A stretch of DNA of 64,000 nucleotides. Origin: DATFVA01 sp963815785. GTDB taxonomy: Bacteria; Bacteroidota; Ignavibacteria; Ignavibacteriales; Ignavibacteriaceae. Below are positions 39,281 to 48,019 of the stretch, piece after piece. Position numbers and translations under genes: made by a program. Below the pieces are notes generated by a model. That model had not been told where the DNA came from and ran no database searches. It saw only the letters and a list, made by a program, of their open reading frames with translations. Each line of letters opens with the position of its first letter. The stretch's first letter is position 1. Location: NCBI GenBank assembly GCA_963815785.1, contig CAWFHZ010000007.1, positions 620,001 through 684,000 on the forward strand, given 5' to 3'.

Positions 39281-40246
39281 TTAAAAACCAAGTCTTTCCA
39301 TATCAGTTACAAGTGTTTTAACTGCTGAAACTGATTTATCAAGTAAAGTTTGTTCTTGTTTATCAAGTGAAAATTCAACAATTTTTTCCACGCCATTTGC
39401 ACCGAGTACTGCTGGAACTCCAACATAGTATCCTTTAACTCCGAACTCACCATTTAAATAGGCACAAACCGGAAATACTCTTTTTTCATCTCTTAAAATA
39501 GCTTCTGCCATTGCAACAGCTGCTGATGCAGGAGAATAAAATGCGGACCCGGTTTTTAAAAGTTTTACCACTTCGCCGCCGGCCATTTTTGTTCTCTCAA
39601 CAATTTTATTCATTACTTCTTCGGCTTTAGCTTTATCATTGTATTTCTTTTCAAGAAGTTCCATAACAGGAATTCCATTAACATTCGCATAACGAACGAT
39701 AGGAACCATAGTATCTCCATGTCCGCCGAGTACCATTGTGTTTATATCCTTTACAGAAACACCAAGTTCCCAGGAAAGGAATGTTGAAAATCTGGATGAA
39801 TCTAATACACCCGCTTGTCCCAATACATGGTGATGATCAAATCCAGTTACTTTTTTGAACAAGGTAACCATTGCATCAAGGGGATTAGAAATAATTAATA
39901 CAATGGCTTTTGGTGCATACTTCTTAACATTTTCTGCCACTGTATTCATAATTTTTGCATTCGTCGTTAACAGATCATCTCTGCTCATACCGGGTTTTCT
40001 GGGTAATCCGGCGGTTATTATTATTAAATCGGAATTCTCAATATCCTTATAATCATTTGTGCCGGTTATATTTGCATCAAATCCATCTATTCTTGCAGCT
40101 TCTCCTATATCAAGTGACTTACCCTGAGGCAGATCTTCCACGATGTCGTACATTACAACATCTCCCAATCTTTTCATTGCTAAAAGTTGAGCTAAAACTC
40201 CGCCGATTTGACCACCACCGATTAAAGCTATTTTTTTTCTTCCCAT
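39281..40246 (-). CDS. mdh: Malate dehydrogenase (copy 1)
   Basis: 321 residues, LDH-like MDH type common in Chlorobi and Bacteroidetes. Rossmann GGGQIGG, Arg83 in LPRKPGMSRDD at the substrate-specificity position (Arg for malate, Gln in lactate dehydrogenases), Arg89, and catalytic His in VLGGHGDTMVP. Converts malate and oxaloacetate with NAD. Has its own strong promoter at 40310-40340. A second, distinct copy starts 145 bases away in the other direction. Confidence 0.95.
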   Translation of the reverse strand: MGRKKIALIGGGQIGGVLAQLLAMKRLGDVVMYDIVEDLPQGKSLDIGEAARIDGFDANITGTNDYKDIENSDLIIITAGLPRKPGMSRDDLLTTNAKIMNTVAENVKKYAPKAIVLIISNPLDAMVTLFKKVTGFDHHHVLGQAGVLDSSRFSTFLSWELGVSVKDINTMVLGGHGDTMVPIVRYANVNGIPVMELLEKKYNDKAKAEEVMNKIVERTKMAGGEVVKLLKTGSAFYSPASAAVAMAEAILRDEKRVFPVCAYLNGEFGVKGYYVGVPAVLGANGVEKIVEFSLDKQEQTLLDKSVSAVKTLVTDMERLGF

Positions 40247-40309
40247 AATTGTTTCCTCTTAGTTTAAATGAACTTCCAATTTCAGCAAAGAACTGAACTT
40301 ATTTATTAA

Positions 40310-40340
40310 CAAAAATAAATATGAATCATTCCATTTGCAA
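40310..40340 (-). promoter_or_regulatory. Promoter of malate dehydrogenase copy 1
   Basis: On the minus strand, TTG at 40340-40338, a 20-base spacer, and TATTTTTG at 40317-40310, an exact TAnnTTTG. The start point lies about 55 bases ahead of the ATG. Confidence 0.7.
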
Positions 40341-40390
40341 AGCTTCTATGATATTCTATATTTTGTAGCACAAAAATCAGTGTAAATATT

Positions 40391-41320
40391 ATGAATAAAA
40401 TAACAGTAATAGGAGCCGGTAATGTAGGTGCAACAACTGCCCTGAGACTGGCTCAAAAACAGCTTGCTGAAGAAATAATTCTTTTGGATATAGTTGAAGG
40501 CTTACCGCAGGGAAAAGCCCTGGATATATGGCAAAGTGGTTCACTTGAAGGATTTGATTCCAGGGTAATTGGAACAAATAACTTTAAGGATACAGAATCA
40601 TCCGGAATTATTATTTTAACTGCAGGACTGGCAAGAAAACCTGGTATGAGCAGGGACGATTTATTGAAAGCCAATGCAGCAATTGTCAACGAGACTACTG
40701 AAAAGGCCATTCAATATTCGCCCCAAAGTATTATAATAATTGTTTCAAATCCATTAGATGTTATGTGTTATGTAACCTTAAAAACAAGTGGATTTGAAAG
40801 CAGCAGAATAATTGGAATGGCAGGTATATTAGACACAGCAAGATTCCGTCTTTTTATTGCACAGGAATTAAAAGTCTCAGTTAAGGATATTTCTACTTTG
40901 GTTTTAGGAGGGCATGGGGATTCAATGGTTCCATTAATAAGTCAGACAAGTATTTCCGGAATTCCGATTACTCAATTATTACCTGAGGAAAGAATAAATT
41001 CTTTAATTGAAAGAACCAGAAAAGGGGGAATTGAAATTGTAAATTATTTGAAAAGTGGAAGTGCTTATTACGCACCTTCAAGTGCAGTGGTTGAAATGGT
41101 AGATTCTATAGTTAAAAACAGGAAAAGGGTATTACCTTGTTCTGCATGGCTAGATGGAGAGTTTGGAATTAGAAATGTTTTTTGCGGTGTGCCGGTGAAA
41201 CTTGGGAGGAACGGAATTGATCAGATAATAGAAATGAAACTGGAAGAAAATGAACTTGCGGCTTTAGTAAAATCCGCTAAAGAGGTAGGAACAACTATAT
41301 CGTTATTAACTAATATTTAA
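40391..41320 (+). CDS. Malate dehydrogenase-like protein (copy 2)
   Basis: 309 residues, clearly homologous to copy 1 but well diverged. GAGNVGATTALRL at the nucleotide site, Arg82 in LARKPGMSRDD, Arg88 and His in VLGGHGDSMVP are kept, so it should still act on malate. Shorter at the C-terminus than copy 1. Divergently oriented; the gap between the two carries one clear promoter only for copy 1. Possibly a duplicate with different regulation or cofactor preference. Confidence 0.88.
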   Translation: MNKITVIGAGNVGATTALRLAQKQLAEEIILLDIVEGLPQGKALDIWQSGSLEGFDSRVIGTNNFKDTESSGIIILTAGLARKPGMSRDDLLKANAAIVNETTEKAIQYSPQSIIIIVSNPLDVMCYVTLKTSGFESSRIIGMAGILDTARFRLFIAQELKVSVKDISTLVLGGHGDSMVPLISQTSISGIPITQLLPEERINSLIERTRKGGIEIVNYLKSGSAYYAPSSAVVEMVDSIVKNRKRVLPCSAWLDGEFGIRNVFCGVPVKLGRNGIDQIIEMKLEENELAALVKSAKEVGTTISLLTNI

Positions 41321-41719
41321 AACTAAAATTGTTTCGGTACCTGTTGGGGTATGACGGTACTGTAAATCATCCATATAAATACGCATTAGATATAAACCCC
41401 TTCCTGAATCTTTAAGCAGGTTTTCCGGATCGGTCGGGTCCGGAACGTCCTCTGGTTCAAAACCGGGACCTTCATCTTTAATTATTACATTTAATTTTCC
41501 ATTAACCACCTTTGCGGTTATTTGAACCATTTTTTTCTTATCGCTTTTGTTTGCATGAATTATTGCATTAGTAGTAGCTTCCGTAACTGCCAACAATAAT
41601 GCTGATAATTTATCATCATTCAGCCCGAGATCTTTGGCAAAATAATTTATAAATTCTTCAACGGTGATGAGATTATTCGGATCACTTTCAATTTCGAGGT
41701 AGTATTTTTCTTCAGACAA
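41306..41719 (-). CDS. RsbW-like anti-sigma factor / ATPase (HATPase_c_2)
   Basis: 137 residues. N box in AVTEATTNAIIHAN, G1 box in IKDEGPGFEPEDVPDP and G2 in SGRGLYLMRIYMD mark a stand-alone GHKL ATPase of the serine-kinase type that switches anti-sigma antagonists. No anti-antagonist or sigma gene is next to it. Its 3' end overlaps the end of the second mdh by 15 bases. Confidence 0.85.
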   Translation of the reverse strand: MSEEKYYLEIESDPNNLITVEEFINYFAKDLGLNDDKLSALLLAVTEATTNAIIHANKSDKKKMVQITAKVVNGKLNVIIKDEGPGFEPEDVPDPTDPENLLKDSGRGLYLMRIYMDDLQYRHTPTGTETILVLNIS

Positions 41720-41771
41720 TTTTATTCCAGAATTTGGTTTTGTAAAATAGGAAAAAATTATTTTATTCCAA

Positions 41772-43673
41772 TTAAAAATTCCAATTTACTTCAAAGGCAA
41801 GATTAGCTTGCTCATGTCCTGAGTTGCTCAAAGTAATAAATTCATACCAGCCATATAACTTTAAGAAAATTGAATTTTCAACAAGCCAGATTATTTCAGT
41901 AAGCGGACCTATACTAAGATAGTCAGAATCCTTCACTTTTTTCTTGCCATCATAATTAAAAGTCTTAAGTGAAAAAATCCTGCTCCCTAACCCGAAACTG
42001 ACATCCTCATATTTCATAATAATTTTGGGTTCTGCATAAATTTCCTGCAAGTACCTAGTGGGCTTTTCAGCAAATGCAGACCAGTTAAGTTCACCTTGTT
42101 GAGATAGCTTTATGTACCCATAATTTTTAATAGAAAATATTTTACTTAATCTTATAGTACTTGAATCAGTAGCTGTGAACTGTCTGAAAGAAAAACTTCT
42201 CAGGTTTGGAACCAGGTCACGGAAATCATAAACTGTATAATTCGCAGAAACCTCAAATCCATTTATAGAAGAAACGTTTTTTCCGTGATAATCACCGCCG
42301 GCTGAAAATTTTAAGATCCGGTTTATATTATTGTTTGAGCTTTTCTCCGAAAAAATATAAACCACATGACTTTGTGTGCCTTCGGCAGTTACGAATGAAC
42401 TGAAAAATGGTGTAATGGAACGAATATATCTTAACCGGATTATTGAAAGCAGCTCATCACGGTCATCAAAATTATCCTGGCTGGGAGTATCATATCTAAG
42501 TTTATTCTGATAAATGCTTAATGAAATTTTATCTCTATCAGAAACATTCCAGTCGCCCAGGAATGAAACTGCAGCCCTGGCAGAATTATTATTTTTTTGA
42601 TTTTCAAGATCCTGCCGCTCATCAAAAAAGAGAGAAGAAGTATTAAGAAAATTCTTTGCAATATGTTTTTCATCTCTTTCCTGGTAATTGATCCTGAACC
42701 TGCCTGTGAATGCTGAACTGGCATAACTTAAATTCGATTCCACTTCAAATTTTAGTTCTTCGATGCGCGAATCAAAGACAGAATTGGATAAAACCTGCAA
42801 AGGATGATATCTCGTATCTCTGTCAATATTCCTCCAGTTCAGGGTGCCTGTAAAATCTAAACCGAAATTTTTTATAAAGTTATTATACGTTAATCCATCC
42901 TGCAGGAGATAAGCTGTTTCATTCCTGCTTTGAATATTATTTGTAATATTATATTCATTCGAGATGATCGAGTCTGCAGAGTAATAAAAATCTTTCCTGT
43001 TCTGAGAATAGCTGGTGCTTACATAGTTTTTTACATTTTCATTAAAGGTACTATTAGCAATCAGGTTAAAAAATCTTATTAAATTTTTACGTGGAGAAAT
43101 ATCTTCATTCCTGAATCTTAATTGTGATGATAAATTGAAATTAGAAATATCATAATTATCCAGCAATCCTTCTCCACCGTATAAATACCCATAATCATTT
43201 TCACCTATTTGCCTGTTTTGTGAATATCCGAAAAAAGGGGAAATATGAATTTTATCAGCAGGGGTTAAATCACTAAAAAGCACAGCATTTGAAACCGATG
43301 CCTGGTTAATTTCTATTTTCCTGTTATCGGATAAAATTGAATTATTTCCCATTAAACCCAATTTCAGGAAAGGAGTAATTTTATATGCAGTTGACGCAGA
43401 AAAAAATTGTTCATCTCTTATACTTTTATCTGCTGATTTAATATAAGTTGAGTTATAGTTCTCGGTTACATCAAATGAAAATTTATCAAATACCTGGTTG
43501 TAAAAAAGTTTGGAGGTTAAATAATAGGTATTGAGTTGTTTATCGAGTTTTGTTGATAAAATGTTAGGAGGATTTTTAACCAAAATATACTGAAGACTAT
43601 CAATTTCAGATTGTGCCTGCAGATAATCAACAGAAATAAAAGCAAGTAAAAATAAAATATATATTCTTTTCAA
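41772..43673 (-). CDS. Large exported outer-membrane beta-barrel-like protein
   Basis: 633 residues, signal peptide about 1-20 ending LQAQ. The whole mature part is alternating beta strands with aromatic ends (FNLSSQLRFRNEDIS, YASSAFTGRFRINYQ, FEVSANYTVYDFR) and ends in ANLAFEVNWNF with terminal Phe, as outer-membrane barrels do. No plug domain. Function unknown. Lies between an FN3 lipoprotein and the RsbW-like gene on one strand. Confidence 0.65.
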   Translation of the reverse strand: MKRIYILFLLAFISVDYLQAQSEIDSLQYILVKNPPNILSTKLDKQLNTYYLTSKLFYNQVFDKFSFDVTENYNSTYIKSADKSIRDEQFFSASTAYKITPFLKLGLMGNNSILSDNRKIEINQASVSNAVLFSDLTPADKIHISPFFGYSQNRQIGENDYGYLYGGEGLLDNYDISNFNLSSQLRFRNEDISPRKNLIRFFNLIANSTFNENVKNYVSTSYSQNRKDFYYSADSIISNEYNITNNIQSRNETAYLLQDGLTYNNFIKNFGLDFTGTLNWRNIDRDTRYHPLQVLSNSVFDSRIEELKFEVESNLSYASSAFTGRFRINYQERDEKHIAKNFLNTSSLFFDERQDLENQKNNNSARAAVSFLGDWNVSDRDKISLSIYQNKLRYDTPSQDNFDDRDELLSIIRLRYIRSITPFFSSFVTAEGTQSHVVYIFSEKSSNNNINRILKFSAGGDYHGKNVSSINGFEVSANYTVYDFRDLVPNLRSFSFRQFTATDSSTIRLSKIFSIKNYGYIKLSQQGELNWSAFAEKPTRYLQEIYAEPKIIMKYEDVSFGLGSRIFSLKTFNYDGKKKVKDSDYLSIGPLTEIIWLVENSIFLKLYGWYEFITLSNSGHEQANLAFEVNWNF

Positions 43674-43757
43674 TAGAAGAGAAAAAGTTTTTACAGTTAT
43701 TATAAATTACATCAATAAAGTATTCAGGAAAAGAATTAAGTTCAATTAAAAATATAA

Positions 43758-44738
43758 TTATTCCGGTAAAATCAGAAAATTACAAAGTTGAGAAATACTG
43801 TTGGGAGTCGCGTCATCGATTGTAAAAGTAACAACACGCCAATAGTAATTTACATTATAGTCCAGGTAGCTTCCATCAAAATTAATACTTATGGTATCAT
43901 TAATTGTATTAGTAGTAATTTCTTTACTCCAATATTCTCCGAAATAGGGATTTGTCTGCAATGAAATTTTATAAGTGGAAGGAATTGAAAGAGCTATAAA
44001 TTTAAAGGTAAGAACATTGGTTCTTATATTCCCGAAAGGTGAAACAATTTGAGGAACGGGTAGAATTCTATCACTAACTTCACTACTTGCATCACTCTCA
44101 AGATTTCCTTTATCAACTGCTTTAACTTTATAGAAATATGTCGTCAACAGGGATAGGCCGGATGTGTCGGAATAAGATAATGAATTCGTGAACCCGACGA
44201 GGTTACTGCTATCTGCAGTGAATCCTGGAGTCAGGTTTCTATAAATGTAGAAACCTGCAATATCCGTTTCGTAACCGGGATCCCACGATAAGAAAACAGA
44301 AATATCTCCAATCCAGTTACGTGCATTTATAGTCAAAAACCTGGGGGCATAAGGTGGATAGATATTCTTTGGAATTGCACTGACTATCAATGAAGGCTGA
44401 CTTTCGCGATTTTCAACATCAATAGAAGTAATACGATAAAAATATTTTGTCGAGTAATTCAGCGAATCATCTAAATAATCATTTTGATCAGTGAAGTCAA
44501 TTAAATCAAAATTTGTACTATCAATGCTTCTGTAGATTTTATATCCTTTTAAATCAACTTCTACATTGGCATGCCATACTATCTCAATTTCACCATCGTA
44601 AGCGGAATAAATTTTTACATTCGTAGGGACTGCTGGTGGCAATCCATCCCCCGTGACATCTGATGGTGTGCTGCGTTCGCATCCATAAAAGAGTAAAACT
44701 AATAAAAATAAAGGGGTGATTATCTTTAAAATGTGCAA
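43758..44738 (-). CDS. Fibronectin type III lipoprotein
   Basis: About 327 residues from a TTG at 44738 with AAGGAA 5 bases ahead; an upstream TTG at 44786 would place 16 residues before the signal. Lipoprotein signal ends LLFYGC. Two FN3 domains follow (PPAVPTNVKIYSAYDGEIEI and YPPYAPRFLTINARNWIGD), each with KGYKIYRS or GFYIYRN type strands, then a third beta region with the Y-W-R-V motif YYWRVVTF. Surface or periplasmic adhesion or scaffold role is likely. The barrel gene follows 84 bases downstream. Confidence 0.72.
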   Translation of the reverse strand: MHILKIITPLFLLVLLFYGCERSTPSDVTGDGLPPAVPTNVKIYSAYDGEIEIVWHANVEVDLKGYKIYRSIDSTNFDLIDFTDQNDYLDDSLNYSTKYFYRITSIDVENRESQPSLIVSAIPKNIYPPYAPRFLTINARNWIGDISVFLSWDPGYETDIAGFYIYRNLTPGFTADSSNLVGFTNSLSYSDTSGLSLLTTYFYKVKAVDKGNLESDASSEVSDRILPVPQIVSPFGNIRTNVLTFKFIALSIPSTYKISLQTNPYFGEYWSKEITTNTINDTISINFDGSYLDYNVNYYWRVVTFTIDDATPNSISQLCNFLILPE

Positions 44739-44846
44739 TTTGTTCCTTAGAAAATAATTGAAAATTAATTTCAACTTAGTTAACAATAAAGTCCAAAATT
44801 ATCTGCAAAATCTGATTTAAAACACACCTATGCATTTCGGTTTAAA

Positions 44847-44877
44847 TTGACAAAATGTCTTTTTTTGGATAACTTTG
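44847..44877 (+). promoter_or_regulatory. Promoter of the nuo operon
   Basis: TTG at 44847-44849 (as TTGACA), 20-base spacer, TAACTTTG at 44870-44877, the same boxes as at rplU. The start point would be about 20 bases ahead of nuoA. Confidence 0.8.
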
Positions 44878-44902
44878 AAATTCATATTTCGTTAAAATAA
44901 CA

Positions 44903-45271
44903 ATGATCGAACAATATATCCCCGTTTTTTTAGTAATTGGATTTGCTCTGGTTTTTGCTGTTGCAACCGTCATGTCTTCGGGTATTTTCGGACCACAAAG
45001 ACCAACAGATGAAAAGCTTTCTACCTACGAAAGCGGGATGAAACCGGTTGGGACAACCCGTGAGAGAATTTCTGTTAAATATTACCTTGTTGCAATGCTT
45101 TTTATAATTTTTGATCTTGAAGTTATTTTTGTTTATCCCTGGGCTGTCGAATTCAAGAGGTTGTATGGAGAAATTGGAATTTCAGTTTTCTTTTCGATGT
45201 TAATTTTTTTGATTGTGCTTGAGTTAGGATATCTATATGTATACAAGAAAGGCGGATTTAAATGGGATTAG
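44903..45271 (+). CDS. nuoA: NADH-quinone oxidoreductase subunit A
   Basis: 122 residues, three membrane helices (about 7-27, 62-84, 92-112), with the conserved YESGMKPVG segment and RISVKYYLVAMLFIIFDLE. Part of the membrane arm of complex I at the junction with the peripheral arm. Overlaps nuoB by 10 bases. Confidence 0.97.
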   Translation: MIEQYIPVFLVIGFALVFAVATVMSSGIFGPQRPTDEKLSTYESGMKPVGTTRERISVKYYLVAMLFIIFDLEVIFVYPWAVEFKRLYGEIGISVFFSMLIFLIVLELGYLYVYKKGGFKWD

Positions 45272-45783
45272 AAGCAAAGTTAAAAGAAGAAGGATTTTTA
45301 ACTACAACAATTGATGCACTGGTTGCATGGTCCAGGGAAAGTTCTGTGTGGCCGATGCCAATGGGAATTTCATGCTGCGCAATTGAAATGATGGCCACAG
45401 CTGATCCGAAATATGATATGGCAAGGTTCGGTTCGGAAGTTATGAGATTTACTCCCCGGCAGTGCGACTTAATGATTGTTGCCGGTACGGTTACTTATAA
45501 AATGGCTCATGTTGTAAGAAAAATTTATGATCAGATGCCTGACCCGAAATGGGTTATTGCTATGGGTGCTTGTACTTCATCAGGTGGAATGTACAGATCA
45601 TACAATGTTGTTCAGGGAATCGATCAGTTTTTACCGGTTGATGTTTACCTCGCCGGCTGTCCCCCCCGTCCTGATAATCTTTTAAATGCATTAATACAGA
45701 TTCAGGATAAAATTAGCAAAACTAAAGCAAGAGATTTTCAGGATAGAAAACTTCCTGAGTTAACGGTCTTACATAATAATTAA
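45262..45783 (+). CDS. nuoB: NADH-quinone oxidoreductase subunit B
   Basis: 173 residues. Cluster N2 ligands are seen in ISCCAIEMM (the CC pair), MGACTSSGGMY and AGCPPRPDNL. Carries the terminal 4Fe-4S cluster that reduces quinone. Two bases separate it from nuoC. Confidence 0.97.
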   Translation: MGLEAKLKEEGFLTTTIDALVAWSRESSVWPMPMGISCCAIEMMATADPKYDMARFGSEVMRFTPRQCDLMIVAGTVTYKMAHVVRKIYDQMPDPKWVIAMGACTSSGGMYRSYNVVQGIDQFLPVDVYLAGCPPRPDNLLNALIQIQDKISKTKARDFQDRKLPELTVLHNN

Positions 45784-45785
45784 AT

Positions 45786-46277
45786 ATGAATTTAAAAGAA
45801 CTTATTCCTCAGAAACTCCAGGAAAAATTTCCTCAGGTAAAATTTGAATTTGTTGAATACCGGGGTGATTTATCCGTTAAATTTGAAAAAGAAAATGTTG
45901 TTGAAATATGCAGATTCCTTAAAGATGATTCTGATTTTCAATTTAAATTGTGTGAAGATGTTACAGCAATAGATTGGGCAAAAAGAAAAAACAGATTCAC
46001 AGTCGTTTATCATATTTTTTCTCTGAAGCATAATTTCAGGCTAAGGCTTAAAGCAGATGTTGATGAATCGGATTGTACAATTAATTCTGTTACATCTGTT
46101 TGGAAAACATCCAATTGGCTTGAGAGAGAAACTTTCGATATGTACGGAATAAAGTTTAATAATCATCCTGATTTGAGAAGAATGTATATGCCGGAAGATT
46201 TTCAGTATCACCCGTTGAGAAAGGATTTTCCATTGATGGGAATTCCCGGAAGTCTTCCATTACCAAAAAAAGATTAA
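45786..46277 (+). CDS. nuoC: NADH-quinone oxidoreductase subunit C
   Basis: 163 residues. The family signature WLERETFDMYGI, then HPDLRRMYMPEDFQYHPLRK and DFPL, is intact. Peripheral arm subunit without cofactors. It is separate from nuoD, not fused as in enterobacteria. Confidence 0.96.
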   Translation: MNLKELIPQKLQEKFPQVKFEFVEYRGDLSVKFEKENVVEICRFLKDDSDFQFKLCEDVTAIDWAKRKNRFTVVYHIFSLKHNFRLRLKADVDESDCTINSVTSVWKTSNWLERETFDMYGIKFNNHPDLRRMYMPEDFQYHPLRKDFPLMGIPGSLPLPKKD

Positions 46278-46283
46278 CAGATT

Positions 46284-47537
46284 ATGCCGAAACTAACCAA
46301 AGATGAAGTTCATCCAAAAATAATTGAAGCTCTGCTTGGTGCAGATTCTGATATTACCGTAGAGGATGCACTTGAAAATGAAATGATTCTAAATATGGGT
46401 CCGCAGCATCCTGCAACTCATGGTGTGCTAAGGGTTCTGCTCAGACTTGATGGTGAAACTGTAATTGCCAGTGTTCCGGAACTAGGTTATCTTCATCGTG
46501 GTTATGAAAAGATGGCCGAGAATATGAGTTATTATGAATTCATTCCTCATACAGACAGACTTGATTATCTTTCACCGATGGCTAATAACGTTGCCTGGGT
46601 TTTAGCAGTCGAAAAATTAGCAGGGATTGAAGCACCTCCCAGAGCTCAATATATCAGGATGATGATTGCTGAACTTGCCAGGATTGCTTCGCATCTGGTT
46701 GCTATCGGCTCACTTGCAATGGACGTGGGTGCATTAACAGTTTTCCTCTGGACTTTACGTGAAAGAGAAAAAATTCTTGATGTCTGGGATATTCTATGCG
46801 GTGCAAGGTTTACTAACAGCTATACAAGAATAGGTGGAGTTGCAAACGATGCGCAACCGGAAGCGCTTGCAAAAGTAAAATGGTTTATTGAACAGTTTGA
46901 TGAAAATTTAGATGAATGCGAGAGATTAATAAACACCAACCGAATTTTTATTGAAAGGCTTGAGGGTGCTGGTATTATTAACTCTGCTGATGCAATAGAA
47001 ATGGGATTAACCGGACCCAGCTTAAGAGGCAGCGGTGTTGATTTTGATATCAGAAGAGCAGTTCCGTATTTAAGATATAATGATATGGATTTTAAAGTTG
47101 TGACTTTCACCGAGGGTGATGCGCTTGCAAGATATTTTGTAAGAGCGGATGAAGCCAGAGAAAGTGCGAAGATAGTCAGACAGATTCTGGATAAAATGCC
47201 TGCCGGTGAGGTTTTACTTAATCAGCCTAAAAAAGTTCTTCCACACAAAACAGAAATTTATACTAAGATGGAAGAACTTATACACGATTTCATGATAGTT
47301 AATTTCGGAATCAATCCCCCGGAAGGAGATATATACCATGCAATTGAAGGATCCAAAGGCGAACTTGGATTTTATCTTGTCAGTAAGGGAGAAGGTCGTC
47401 CCTGGAAATGTAAAATACGCAGCCCTTCAATGGTAAATCTTCAATCATTGCCGCATATGATTCAAGGACAAATGATTTCTGATGTTGTAGCAATTATAGG
47501 AAGCATTGATCCAATAATGGGAGAAGCAGATAAGTAA
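46284..47537 (+). CDS. nuoD: NADH-quinone oxidoreductase subunit D
   Basis: 417 residues. MGPQHPATHGVLR near residue 37 and GYLHRGYEKMAENMSY line the quinone site, and the C-terminal GSIDPIMGEADK is typical. It ends in TAATG, sharing one base with nuoE. Confidence 0.97.
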   Translation: MPKLTKDEVHPKIIEALLGADSDITVEDALENEMILNMGPQHPATHGVLRVLLRLDGETVIASVPELGYLHRGYEKMAENMSYYEFIPHTDRLDYLSPMANNVAWVLAVEKLAGIEAPPRAQYIRMMIAELARIASHLVAIGSLAMDVGALTVFLWTLREREKILDVWDILCGARFTNSYTRIGGVANDAQPEALAKVKWFIEQFDENLDECERLINTNRIFIERLEGAGIINSADAIEMGLTGPSLRGSGVDFDIRRAVPYLRYNDMDFKVVTFTEGDALARYFVRADEARESAKIVRQILDKMPAGEVLLNQPKKVLPHKTEIYTKMEELIHDFMIVNFGINPPEGDIYHAIEGSKGELGFYLVSKGEGRPWKCKIRSPSMVNLQSLPHMIQGQMISDVVAIIGSIDPIMGEADK

Positions 47538-48019
47538 TGGAATTTAAATTCTCTGAAGATAATCTTCAAAAAATTGATGCGATACTAAAAAAGTATCCTG
47601 TTAAAAAACCTGCTGTTATGCCTGTCCTTTACCTTGCGCAGGAACAGAATGGTTTTATTTCCAATGAGGTGATTAAAGAAGTTTCGAATTTCCTCGAAAT
47701 GACTGCAGAAGATGTTCTTGGTGTTGTTACATTTTACACAATGTACCATCAGAAGGAGATGGGAAAATATCATATTCAGGTTTGTACAAATGTAAGCTGT
47801 ATGCTTCGCGGCGGTTATGATCTATATGATAAGGTAAAAGAAAAACTTGGAATTGAGAATATGCAGGTGACTGATGATAAAATATTCTCACTTGAGGAAG
47901 TTGAGTGTATGGGATCCTGCGGCACAGCTCCGATGATTGCGGTTAATGAAGATTATTATGAAAATCTTACAAAAGAGAAAGTTGTAGAAATTTTAGATTC
48001 ATTAAAGAATAAAAATTAA
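47537..48019 (+). CDS. nuoE: NADH-quinone oxidoreductase subunit E
   Basis: 160 residues. The four 2Fe-2S cysteines are seen in QVCTNVSCMLRGG and VECMGSCGTAP. Thioredoxin-like fold. Start codon overlaps the nuoD stop. Confidence 0.96.
   Translation: MEFKFSEDNLQKIDAILKKYPVKKPAVMPVLYLAQEQNGFISNEVIKEVSNFLEMTAEDVLGVVTFYTMYHQKEMGKYHIQVCTNVSCMLRGGYDLYDKVKEKLGIENMQVTDDKIFSLEEVECMGSCGTAPMIAVNEDYYENLTKEKVVEILDSLKNKN

Noticed and set aside
40391..41320. Lactate dehydrogenase for the second MDH-like gene
   Set aside because: The specificity position holds Arg (RKPGMSRDD), which selects malate/oxaloacetate; lactate enzymes have Gln there.
44794..44801. TAATTTTG on the minus strand as promoter of the FN3 lipoprotein
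   Set aside because: The -7 box fits, but no TTG stands at the matching -33 distance; too weak to list.
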